Shown here in pieces: positions 40,618 through 50,914 of a stretch of DNA of 64,000 bases. The stretch comes from Acidipropionibacterium virtanenii. GTDB lineage: Bacteria; Actinomycetota; Actinomycetes; Propionibacteriales; Propionibacteriaceae. Below the pieces are notes generated by a model, which did not search any database, was not told the DNA's origin, and worked only from the letters and a program-made list of their open reading frames with translations. The number at the start of each line of letters is the position of its first letter. Positions within the stretch are counted from its first letter, which is position 1. The position numbers and the translations under genes were made by a program. The stretch lies in contig NZ_CP025198.1 of the NCBI RefSeq assembly GCF_003325455.1, forward strand, positions 2,914,001-2,978,000, read 5' to 3'.

Positions 40618-41712
40618 GTGACTCGACGATACGGACCCACAGACCTCTGCCGGCGCGCGGGAGCGGGGGTGATGGTGCTGCTGACCGCCGGAGGCATGGC
40701 CGCCTGCTCGGCGGCCTCCAGCTCCTCCCCCGCCCCCTCCACGCCGAGGGCGACGCCGCGGACGCTGACCGCAACCCCTGAAACGGCCAGGAGCACCAGC
40801 TCCGGCACCGCGACCCAGGGCACCGCCGCGGCCATGCTGGAGACTCTCCGGGTGAAGGGCCGGGCCCCGAAGACCGGCTACGACCGCGACAACTTCGGGC
40901 AGGCCTGGGCCGACGTCGACCACAACGGCTGCGACACCCGCAACGACATCCTGCACCGCGACCTCACCGCCGTCACCACCCGACCGGGCACCCGTGACTG
41001 CATCGTCACCAGCGGCACACTGCAGGACCCGTACACCGCCACGACGATCCGTTTCGTCCGCGGCGAGAAGACCTCGACGGCGGTGCAGATCGACCACGTG
41101 GTGGCGCTCTCGGACGCCTGGCAGACCGGTGCCCAGCAGCTCGGCGCCGAGCGGCGCCGGGAGCTGGCCAACGATCCGCTGAACCTGCTGGCCGCCGACG
41201 GCCCCGCCAATGAGCAGAAGTCCGACGGCGACGCGGCCACCTGGCTGCCGGCCAACAAGGCCTTCCGCTGCCAGTACGTCGCCCGCCAGGTGGCGGTCAA
41301 GCACGCCTACAAGCTGTGGGTGACCCCCGGCGAGAAGTCGGCCATCGCAGAAGTCCTGTCGGGCTGCACGGGGCAGAAGGTGCCCACCGCGACCAGCCCG
41401 CAGGTCACCTGGACGCCGAAGGCCACTCCCCCGAAGGCCACCGTCCCGAAAGCCCCAGCCCCGAAGCCCACGAAGGCGGCCACGACTGCCGCCACGGCGG
41501 CGCCGACCAGGGCCAGGACCTCCGCCCCGCGACGTGCGGCCGCACCGCGCACCACCAGCACCGAGGCGACCACCGATGCCGGGTCCGGCTCCGACGCCTA
41601 CTACCAGAACTGCTCGGCGGCCCGGGCCGCCGGCGTCGCGCCGCTTCACCGCGGGGACCCGGGATACAGCACCAAGCTCGACCGGGACGGCGACGGGGTC
41701 GCCTGCGAGTGA
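40618..41712 (+). CDS. Secreted HNH (DUF1524) nuclease lipoprotein with excalibur domain
   Basis: This 364-residue protein begins with a signal peptide and lipobox (VMVLLTAGGMAAC), followed by a Ser/Thr/Pro linker. The DUF1524 HNH domain (about residues 65-235) shows VQIDHVVALSDAWQTGAQQL and ANDPLNLLAADGPANEQKSD, with the catalytic DH pair. A long Ala/Pro/Thr/Lys linker (about 255-325) leads to a C-terminal excalibur calcium-binding domain: YYQNCSAARAAGVAPLHRGD ... DRDGDGVACE. It probably degrades nucleic acid at the cell surface. A TAGAAC box ends 7 nt before the GTG, with no Shine-Dalgarno. Confidence 0.88.
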   Translation: MTRRYGPTDLCRRAGAGVMVLLTAGGMAACSAASSSSPAPSTPRATPRTLTATPETARSTSSGTATQGTAAAMLETLRVKGRAPKTGYDRDNFGQAWADVDHNGCDTRNDILHRDLTAVTTRPGTRDCIVTSGTLQDPYTATTIRFVRGEKTSTAVQIDHVVALSDAWQTGAQQLGAERRRELANDPLNLLAADGPANEQKSDGDAATWLPANKAFRCQYVARQVAVKHAYKLWVTPGEKSAIAEVLSGCTGQKVPTATSPQVTWTPKATPPKATVPKAPAPKPTKAATTAATAAPTRARTSAPRRAAAPRTTSTEATTDAGSGSDAYYQNCSAARAAGVAPLHRGDPGYSTKLDRDGDGVACE

Positions 41713-41769
41713 GCCGGTCGGATCCTGGTGCGTCTGCTCACCAGGATCCGACACGCCCCGGGGCTCTCG

Positions 41770-43785
<2,016 letters not shown>

Positions 43786-43786
<1 letters not shown>

Positions 43787-45219
43787 TGACCGACATCGCC
43801 CCCGCAACCGCCGTCCCCGACGAGCTGCGCGTCGAACAGACCGCCATCCCCGGCCTGCTGATCCTCCGCATGCCCCTCCACCAGGACAACCGCGGCTGGT
43901 TCAAGGAGAACTGGCAGCGCGCGAAGATGACCGCCCTGGGCCTGCCCGATTTCGCCCCGGTGCAGAACAACATGTCCTTCAACGCCTCCGCCGGGGCCAC
44001 CCGCGGGTTCCACGCCGAACCCTGGGACAAGCTCGTCTCGGTGGCCTGCGGCAAGATCCTCGGGGCCTGGGTGGATCTTCGTGCGGGTGAGACCTTCGGG
44101 AGGGTCGTCACCGTGGAGATGGGGCCGCAGACCGCCGTCTACGTGCCCCGCGGGGTGGGCAACGGCTATCAGGCGCTGGCCGACGGCACCGTCTACACCT
44201 ACCTCGTCAACGAGCACTGGTCGGCCGCCGCGAAGAACTCGTACACCTTCGCCAACCTCGCCGATCCCGCCATCGGCGTCGACTGGCCGATCCCCCCGGA
44301 GCGCTCGCAGCGCTCCGAGGCCGACCTGCATCACCCGCCGCTGGCCGAGGTGACCCCCTTCGCCCCGCCGCGCACCGTCGTCATCGGCTCGGCCGGACAG
44401 CTCGGCAACTCGCTGCGACCGCTGCTGACCTCCCCCGACTACCCGGGGGGCGCGGAGTTCCCCGGACTCGACGAGATCGATCTCACCCGGCCCGAGACCA
44501 TCGACGGCTACGACTGGGGGGGCGTGGAGACCCTCATCAACGCCGCCGCCTTCACCGCCGTCGACGCCGCCGAGCAGCCCGAGAACCTCGCCACCGCCTG
44601 GGCGATCAACGTCACCGCTGTGAGGCATCTCACCGAGATCGCCAGGCGCCACCGCATGACGCTGGTGCACGTCTCCAGCGACTACGTCTTCGACGGCACC
44701 CGCGAGGTCCACACCGAGGAGGAGCCCTTCGCCCCGCTGGGCGTCTACGGCACCACCAAGGCCGCCGCCGACGAGATCGTCGCCACCTGGCCCCGCCACT
44801 ACCTGCTGCGCACCTCCTGGGTGGTCGGACGGGGCCGCAACTTCGTCGCGACCATGGCCGATCTGGCCGCCAGGGGGATCAGCCCGAAGGTGGTCGACGA
44901 CCAGTTCGGCCGGCTCACCTTCTCCGACGACATCGCGGCGGCCATCCGCCACCTGCTGTCCACCGGCTCCCCGTACGGCACCTACAACATCTCCGGCGAG
45001 GGCCCCACCTGCTCCTGGTACGACGTCGCCCGCCGGGTCTTCGAGCTGCGCGACGCCCCGGGCACCGTCACCCCCGTATCCACCGCCGAGTACAACTCCG
45101 GGAAGGTCACCGCCCCACGCCCGGTGCACTCCACCCTGGACCTGTCGCGGATCCGGGAGACCGGATTCACACCGCCCGACGCCGACCTGCGTCTGCGGGA
45201 GTACCTGGCCTCGATCTGA
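43786..45219 (+). CDS. Bifunctional dTDP-4-dehydrorhamnose 3,5-epimerase / reductase (RmlC-RmlD fusion)
   Basis: This 477-residue protein joins the last two dTDP-rhamnose enzymes. Residues about 1-185 are a cupin epimerase (MPLHQDNRGWFKENWQRAKM, NNMSFNASAGATRGFHAEP with the catalytic His, VPRGVGNGYQALAD). Residues about 195-477 are an SDR reductase (TVVIGSAGQLGNSLRPLL, INAAAFTAVDAAEQPE, HVSSDYVFDGTREVH, and YGTTKAAADE in place of YGxSK). The junction is a Pro-rich linker (PLAEVTPFAPPRTVV). Product channelling is a reasonable inference. Confidence 0.92.
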
Positions 45220-45296
45220 CCGTCGCAGCACCCGGGCAGCGCCCGGAAACTCTCAACCACACCGGCCCGGTTCTGTGCCATATCCGGCCACGTCGG

Positions 45297-45302
45297 TAGA
45301 CT
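45297..45302 (+). promoter_or_regulatory. Candidate -10 box of the fhaA-pknB operon
   Basis: TAGACT lies 67 bp before the fhaA start in the 149-bp gap 45220-45368. A weak TGTGCC is 17 nt upstream. The gap otherwise shows nothing distinctive. Confidence 0.35.
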
Positions 45303-45368
45303 CCGAGCGGTGGCGCCTTCCTGCGCCGCACACTGACCGGTTCATGGCAAGCCCGAGAGGAGGCACCT

Positions 45369-46067
45369 GTGGGATTCCTGGACAAGGTCGAGAAATCGAT
45401 CGAGGGAGCCGTCAACGGCGTCTTCGCCCGAGCCTTCCGGGGCGAGGTCGAGCCCGTGGAGATCGCGGGGCGTCTGCAGCGCGAGCTCGACTCCGAGGCC
45501 CAGATCCTGACCCGGGACAAGAAGCTGGTCCCCAACGACTTCACCATCACCCTGTCCAGCCACGACTACGAACACCTGGTGCCCTACACCAAGACCCTCA
45601 ACGCCGAGATCGTGCCCGCCCTGCGCGATCACGCCACCGAACGCCGCTACGTCTTCAACGGGCCGATCCACATCCGGTACGAGCTGAACGCCGAGCTGCC
45701 GACCGGCCGCTTCGAGGTCACCAGCGGATCGGTCAGCGGTGAGGAGTCCGAGACCACGGCGGTGCGCCGCACCCCCCTGGTTCTGGAGGTCAACGGGGTG
45801 CGTCATCCCCTGCTGCCCCCCGGCCTGGTCATCGGCCGCGGGTCGGAGGCGGATCTGAGGATCAACGATCCCGGGATCTCCCGGCGTCATGCCCAGGTAC
45901 ATGTGTGGCAGAAGGGGGAAGGTGTCGGCGTGTCCATAGAGGACCTCGGCTCCACCAACGGCATCACCGTTGACGGGGTCAAGGTCACCAGCACCGAACT
46001 GCGCGACGGATCCCGGATCGAGATCGGTTCGACGCGGATGCTGGTCCACTCCCCCTCAGGGATGTGA
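45369..46067 (+). CDS. fhaA: FhaA-like protein (DUF3662 + FHA domain)
   Basis: This 232-residue regulator has an N-terminal DUF3662 domain (GFLDKVEKSIEGAVNGVFAR ... QILTRDKKLVPNDFTI). A short linker joins it to a C-terminal FHA phosphothreonine-binding domain (VIGRGSEADLRINDPGISRR, HAQVH, DLGSTNGITVDG). In Mycobacterium, FhaA binds phosphorylated MviN and restrains peptidoglycan synthesis. The linker is much shorter than in the mycobacterial protein (527 residues). GTG 45369 follows GAGAGGAGG. It is the first gene of the growth-control operon. Confidence 0.93.
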   Translation: MGFLDKVEKSIEGAVNGVFARAFRGEVEPVEIAGRLQRELDSEAQILTRDKKLVPNDFTITLSSHDYEHLVPYTKTLNAEIVPALRDHATERRYVFNGPIHIRYELNAELPTGRFEVTSGSVSGEESETTAVRRTPLVLEVNGVRHPLLPPGLVIGRGSEADLRINDPGISRRHAQVHVWQKGEGVGVSIEDLGSTNGITVDGVKVTSTELRDGSRIEIGSTRMLVHSPSGM

Positions 46068-46069
46068 TC

Positions 46070-46570
46070 GTGAGCGAATTCCTCGTCTCCGTCCTGCGCA
46101 TCGCCTACCTGGCGCTGCTGTGGGTTCTTATACTCCTCGTCGCCCGGACTGTGCGCACCGACATGTTCGGTCGACGGGTCGTCGCCCGCACCGGTGCCCC
46201 GGCCGCCGGGTCCGCACCTCCACGGCTCGACCGGAAGTCCCGGCGCAGGGCCGCAGGCCGGGAGGCGATACCCGGTGCCCTGCGGATCATCTCCGGATCC
46301 CGGGCCGGGCTGGTGATCCCGATGAACGACCGGATCCTGGTCGGGCGCGGCGGGGACTCCAACCTCCCGATCGAGGACGACTACGCCTCCACCCACCACG
46401 CCGAGTTCACACAGGGGGTCGACGGCGCCTGGTTCGTCGAGGACCTGCGCTCCACGAACGGCACCTACGTCAACGGCCAGCGGATCGAGGACCCGACCCG
46501 GCTGTCCATCGGCGACGAGGTCCGCATCGGCCGGACGACCATGGCGGTCGAGGCCGACGGACGGGGGTGA
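46070..46570 (+). CDS. fhaB: FhaB/FipA-like membrane FHA protein
   Basis: This protein of about 166 residues has one N-terminal membrane segment (VLRIAYLALLWVLILLVART), a basic linker and a C-terminal FHA domain: ILVGRGGDSNLPIEDDYAST, HHAEF, DLRSTNGTYVNGQ. The mycobacterial counterpart FipA links PknA/PknB signalling to FtsZ and FtsQ. GTG 46064 would overlap the fhaA stop by 4 bp; GTG 46070 is 2 nt after it. Either is possible. Confidence 0.92.
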   Translation: MSEFLVSVLRIAYLALLWVLILLVARTVRTDMFGRRVVARTGAPAAGSAPPRLDRKSRRRAAGREAIPGALRIISGSRAGLVIPMNDRILVGRGGDSNLPIEDDYASTHHAEFTQGVDGAWFVEDLRSTNGTYVNGQRIEDPTRLSIGDEVRIGRTTMAVEADGRG

Positions 46571-47976
46571 AAATGGTCCTGTCGCTTGACATCCGCAGCC
46601 ATTCCGAGATCGGTCTGGTCCGCAAGAACAACCAGGACTCCGGTTACGTCTCACCCACCATGCTCGTGGTCGCCGACGGCATGGGGGGCGCCGCGGCCGG
46701 CGACCTGGCCTCCACGGTCGCCGTCCGGCAGGTCGCCCGCGCCGACTCCCGCCGCGAGGGCGAGGAGATGCTCGAGGTGCTCGCCGGCGCCGTCTCCTCG
46801 GCCAATGACGAACTGGCCGATCTGGTCACCTGGGACCATTCCCTGGAAGGCATGGGAACCACCTTCTGCGGGGTGATGTTCGACGGCGCCCAGCTCGGCC
46901 TGGTACACATCGGCGACTCCCGCGGATACATGTACCGCGACGGCGACCTGGAGCGGATGACCCACGACCACTCGTGGGTGCAGTCCCTGGTCGACGAGGG
47001 CCGGATCACCGAGTCCGAGGCCGCCGTCCACCCCCACCGCTCGCTGCTGCTCAAGGTGCTCAACGGCCAGCCCCAGCACACCCCCGACACCAAGCTGGTC
47101 GACGCCCACCAGGGCGACCGGCTGCTGTTCTGCTCCGACGGCCTGTGCGGTTTCGTGCCCGATCACGTCATCTCCGAGATCCTCGGCCAGGACTCCCTCG
47201 ACGACGCCATGGCGCTGCTCATCACCGAGGCGCACGCCGCCGGCGGCTCGGACAACATCACGATCGTCCTGGCAGACGTCGTCGCCCAGGACGACGCCCT
47301 GGACGCCACCGAGCCGAAGATCATCGGTGCCGCCGCCTTCACCGCGGTGCCCGAGCACGAGGCGACCGCCCCGATCCCCGTCGTACCGGCCACCCCCACC
47401 CCCGAGTCCAAGGGTTCGGCGAGGAGATCGGCCGAGGCGCCGCTGCTCTTCGACTCCGAGGCCGAGGAGTCGATTCGCTACGCCCCCATCGATCCGGAGC
47501 GCCGTCGCGGGCGCGCCTGGTTGTTCTCGGTGCTCGGGGTGCTCCTGATCGCGCTGGTCGCATTCTTCGGCGCCCACGTCTATCTGGGCGACCAGTACTA
47601 CGTCGGCGACCAGGACGGCACGGTGGCCATCTACCAGGGCATCCCCGACAGTCTCGCCTGGGTGCAGCTGTCGAGAGTCGCCGAGACCACCGACATCTCG
47701 ACCTCCGACCTGCCGATCTACTACCGGACGAAGGTCGAGAGCACCATCTCCGTCGACTCCATCGACTCGGCCCGCGCCACCGTCGCCGAGCTGAGGTCCG
47801 GGGCCCAGAGGTGCAAGGCCCTCAAGGCCACCCCGGAGCCCAGCACGAGCCCGGAGGCCTCCGGCTCGCCCAGCTCGAGCGCCGCTCCACCGTCCGCCTC
47901 GGCGTCGGCGTCGGCGGCCTCCCCCTCGCCGTCCGGGAGCACCCTGCCGAAGGTCTCGGAGGACGACTGCTCATGA
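46567..47976 (+). CDS. pstP: PP2C-family Ser/Thr protein phosphatase
   Basis: This 469-residue phosphatase reverses PknB phosphorylation. Residues about 1-240 form the PP2C domain with EIGLVRKNNQDSGYVSPTML, VVADGMGGAAAGDLAS, HIGDSRGYMYRDG, LLFCSDGLCGFVPD and GGSDNITIVLAD, carrying the metal-binding Asp residues. A single membrane segment lies at about 318-338 (AWLFSVLGVLLIALVAFFGA). An extracytoplasmic domain and a Ser/Pro/Ala-rich tail follow. GTG 46567 overlaps the fhaB stop (GTGA); ATG 46573 is an alternative. Confidence 0.94.
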   Translation: MKMVLSLDIRSHSEIGLVRKNNQDSGYVSPTMLVVADGMGGAAAGDLASTVAVRQVARADSRREGEEMLEVLAGAVSSANDELADLVTWDHSLEGMGTTFCGVMFDGAQLGLVHIGDSRGYMYRDGDLERMTHDHSWVQSLVDEGRITESEAAVHPHRSLLLKVLNGQPQHTPDTKLVDAHQGDRLLFCSDGLCGFVPDHVISEILGQDSLDDAMALLITEAHAAGGSDNITIVLADVVAQDDALDATEPKIIGAAAFTAVPEHEATAPIPVVPATPTPESKGSARRSAEAPLLFDSEAEESIRYAPIDPERRRGRAWLFSVLGVLLIALVAFFGAHVYLGDQYYVGDQDGTVAIYQGIPDSLAWVQLSRVAETTDISTSDLPIYYRTKVESTISVDSIDSARATVAELRSGAQRCKALKATPEPSTSPEASGSPSSSAAPPSASASASAASPSPSGSTLPKVSEDDCS

Positions 47977-49421
47977 GTGCCGCACAGATGTCCGCCCGGG
48001 GCCAGTGGGACGACTCCGCCCCCGGCACCGTCGTCGTCCAGAGCAAGCGGCGCTGGGTCGAGTTCTTCCTGCTGATCGTCGCCTGGGGGCTGGGATTCTC
48101 CGGCTATGTGCTCACCGGGCTGAACATCGACGGCGTCATCCCCCCCGACTGGAGGCTCGTCGGCGGGCTGTGGCTCGGGCTCATCATGGCCTGCCACATC
48201 GTGGTGCGGATATTCATCCCCTACGCCGACCCGATGATCCTGCCGATCGTCTTCACCCTCAACGGCATCGGGCTGGCGATGATCCACCGGATCGATCTCA
48301 TCCCGGCCAAGAGCCCGGAGCGGGCGATCAACCAGTCCATCTGGACCCTGGGCGGGGTGATCCTGTGGGCCGTCATCGTCGTCCTCCTCAAGGACCACCG
48401 CAAGCTCCAGCGCTTCCCCTATGTGCTCTTCCTCGCCGGCCTGGTGATGATGCTGATGCCGCTGGTGCCGGGACTGGGCACCGAGATCAACGGAGCCAGG
48501 CTGTGGATCTCGCTGGCCGGTTTCACCTTCCAGCCCGCTGAGATCGCCAAGGTGCTGCTGGTGCTGGCCTTCGCCGCCTATCTGGTGGACAAGCGCGACG
48601 TGCTGTCGCTGGCCGGCAAGAAGATCGGGCCCGTCACCTTCCCGAGGGCACGCGATCTGGGCCCGATCGTCATCATGTGGATCGCCGCGATGCTCGTCAT
48701 CGTCTACCAGAAGGACATCGGCACGGCAATGCTGTTCTTCGGGCTGATCGTGGTGATGCTCTACGTCGCCACCGAACGCGTCGGCTGGGTGGTGCTGGGC
48801 GTGCTCGGATTCATCCTCGGCGCGGTGGCCGCATATTTCGCATTCGGCCACATCCGGATCCGCTTCGACGCCTGGCTGGACCCCTTCTCGAACTTCGACC
48901 AGAACGACCAGATCATCAAGGCCCAGTACGGGATGGCCTGGGGAGGGCTGGCCGGGCGCGGCTGGGGGCTGGGACGCCCCGGCCTCACTACCTTCTCGTG
49001 GAGCGACTTCATCGCCGCCAGCGTCGGCGAGGAGCTCGGCGTCACCGGCCTGATGGGGATCATCGTGCTCTACGCCCTGCTGGTCACCCGCGGCCTGCGG
49101 GCCGCGCTGGCCTGCCGTGACGCCTTCGGGAAGATGCTGGCCACCGGCCTGGCCACCGTCATGGCGATCCAGGTGACCGCCATCATCGGCGGCGTCACCC
49201 GGATGCTGCCGCTGACCGGCCTGACCACCCCGTTCATGAGCCAGGGAGGCTCCTCGGAAGTGGCGAACTGGGCCATCGTGGGAGTCATCATGCTGGTCTC
49301 CCACCAGGCCAGGCAGCCCGCCGACCAGCTGGCCGCCAATGTGGACTCGGAGGCACCCCCCGTGCTCGACGACCAGGCGACCGATGTGATACCTCGACAT
49401 GCAGGAGGGGGAGCCCGATGA
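47973..49421 (+). CDS. rodA: FtsW/RodA/SpoVE family peptidoglycan glycosyltransferase
   Basis: This 482-residue SEDS-family membrane protein polymerises glycan strands during elongation together with the class B PBP encoded next. It has about 12 membrane segments. Family motifs are INGARLWISLAGFTFQPAEI with the start of the AK(V)LL stretch, QKDIGTAMLFFG, QIIKAQYGMAWGGLAGRGWG and the FIAASVGEELGVTG motif. The ATG overlaps the pstP stop (ATGA). The C-terminal 40 residues are cytoplasmic and acidic. Confidence 0.94.
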   Translation: MSAAQMSARGQWDDSAPGTVVVQSKRRWVEFFLLIVAWGLGFSGYVLTGLNIDGVIPPDWRLVGGLWLGLIMACHIVVRIFIPYADPMILPIVFTLNGIGLAMIHRIDLIPAKSPERAINQSIWTLGGVILWAVIVVLLKDHRKLQRFPYVLFLAGLVMMLMPLVPGLGTEINGARLWISLAGFTFQPAEIAKVLLVLAFAAYLVDKRDVLSLAGKKIGPVTFPRARDLGPIVIMWIAAMLVIVYQKDIGTAMLFFGLIVVMLYVATERVGWVVLGVLGFILGAVAAYFAFGHIRIRFDAWLDPFSNFDQNDQIIKAQYGMAWGGLAGRGWGLGRPGLTTFSWSDFIAASVGEELGVTGLMGIIVLYALLVTRGLRAALACRDAFGKMLATGLATVMAIQVTAIIGGVTRMLPLTGLTTPFMSQGGSSEVANWAIVGVIMLVSHQARQPADQLAANVDSEAPPVLDDQATDVIPRHAGGGAR

Positions 49422-50848
49422 ACAAGCCGATCCGATGGGTCTCGGTCTTCTCCGCCTTCCTCTTCTTCGCCCTGCTGCTCAACGTCACCTACTCCTCGGT
49501 CTTCCGGCAGGCGAGTCTCAACCAGGACTCCCGCAACCTGCGGGTGCGCGACGCCGAATTCTCCCAGAACCGCGGCGACATCCTGGTGGGCAACACCGCG
49601 GTGGCCCACACCGTCTCCACCGACGGGCAGTACAAGTACCTGCGCACCTACCCGCAGGGCGCCCAGTACGCCCCGATCACGGGGTACTACTCGTACTACT
49701 TCGGGCGCAGCGCCCTGGAGCAGAGCCAGAACGCGCAGCTCACCGGCACCTCCGACTCCCAGGTGCTGCAGCGCATCACCGGAACCCTGTCGGGCAAGAA
49801 GCCCCAGGGCGGATCCGTGCAGACCACCATCAATGCGAAGGCCCAGCGTGCGGCCTGGAGGGGTCTGGCCGGCAAGAAGGGCGGCGTCGTCGCCCTGGAC
49901 TACACCACCGGCGCGGTGCTGGCGATGGCCACCTACCCCTCCTACAACCCGAACCTGCTGGCCAGCCACAACCTCAAGTCCACCCAGTCGTCCTGGAAGT
50001 CGCTGCTGGCCGACTCCTCGAGGCCGATGTCCAACCGGGCCTCCAAGGAGATCTACCCGCCCGGTTCCACCTTCAAGCTGGTGACGGCCGCCGCGGCCCT
50101 TCAGACCGGCGAGTACTCCGCCGACACGCAGGTCTCCACCCCCAGCTCGATCACCCTGCCGCAGACCTCCAACCAGCTCGGCAACGAGATCGACTGCGGC
50201 AACGGCACGGTGAGCCTCACCGAGGCCCTGGAGAACTCCTGCAACACCGCATTCGCCAAGATCGGCATGTCGCTGGGCCAGGACAAGGTGCGCGAACAGG
50301 CGAAGAAGTTCGGATTCGACTCGACCTTCGACTCCGACGTCCCGATCGTCGCCTCGCGGTTCCCCTCGACGATGAATCAGGCCCAGGTGGCGCTGAGCTC
50401 CATCGGTCAGTACGACGTGGCGGCCTCGCCGCTGCAGATGGCGATGGTGTCCGCCGGTATCGCCAACAACGGCAAGCTCATGACGCCGTACCTCACGCAG
50501 TCGGTGCGGGCGTCGAATCTGCAGACCGTGTGGCGTCACCACAACTCCAAGCTGTCCCAGCCGATGAGCCGCGCCAACGCCGACCAGCTTCAGAAGATGA
50601 TGGTCTCGGTGGTCGAGAACGGAACCGGCTCCCCCGCGCAGATCGACGGGGTCACCGTCGGCGGCAAGACCGGTACCGCGCAGACCACCAAGGACGCATC
50701 CCCCTACGCGTGGTTCGTCGGCTACTCCGAGAACCCGCACGTCGCCGTCGCGGTGTTCATCGAGTCCTCGGACACCGAACGCAGCGAGATAGCCGGCGGC
50801 AGCCTCGCCGGCCCCATCGCCAAGAGCGTCATCGAAGCGGTGCGATGA
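49418..50848 (+). CDS. pbpA: Class B penicillin-binding protein PbpA
   Basis: This 476-residue transpeptidase has one N-terminal membrane anchor (FSAFLFFALLLNVTYSSVF). The dimerisation region opens RDAEFSQNRGDILVG. The transpeptidase domain shows SxxK in YPPGSTFKLVTAAAAL (about residue 220), SxN in ENSCNTAFAKIG, and KTG in VGGKTGTAQTT. In Mycobacterium the orthologue is a PknB substrate needed for division and cell length. The ATG overlaps rodA (ATGA). A 66-bp gap then precedes pknB. Confidence 0.95.
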   Translation: MNKPIRWVSVFSAFLFFALLLNVTYSSVFRQASLNQDSRNLRVRDAEFSQNRGDILVGNTAVAHTVSTDGQYKYLRTYPQGAQYAPITGYYSYYFGRSALEQSQNAQLTGTSDSQVLQRITGTLSGKKPQGGSVQTTINAKAQRAAWRGLAGKKGGVVALDYTTGAVLAMATYPSYNPNLLASHNLKSTQSSWKSLLADSSRPMSNRASKEIYPPGSTFKLVTAAAALQTGEYSADTQVSTPSSITLPQTSNQLGNEIDCGNGTVSLTEALENSCNTAFAKIGMSLGQDKVREQAKKFGFDSTFDSDVPIVASRFPSTMNQAQVALSSIGQYDVAASPLQMAMVSAGIANNGKLMTPYLTQSVRASNLQTVWRHHNSKLSQPMSRANADQLQKMMVSVVENGTGSPAQIDGVTVGGKTGTAQTTKDASPYAWFVGYSENPHVAVAVFIESSDTERSEIAGGSLAGPIAKSVIEAVR

Positions 50849-50914
50849 GATGACGCGCACACCATCACCCATGAGCCATCAGACCGCACCTCTTGTTGAC
50901 GAAGGAGACCCGCG

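Noticed and set aside
47721-49400. 559-codon open frame on the minus strand opposite rodA
   Set aside because: Same reason: Asp/His/Gln-rich shadow with no domains, opposite an unmistakable SEDS protein.
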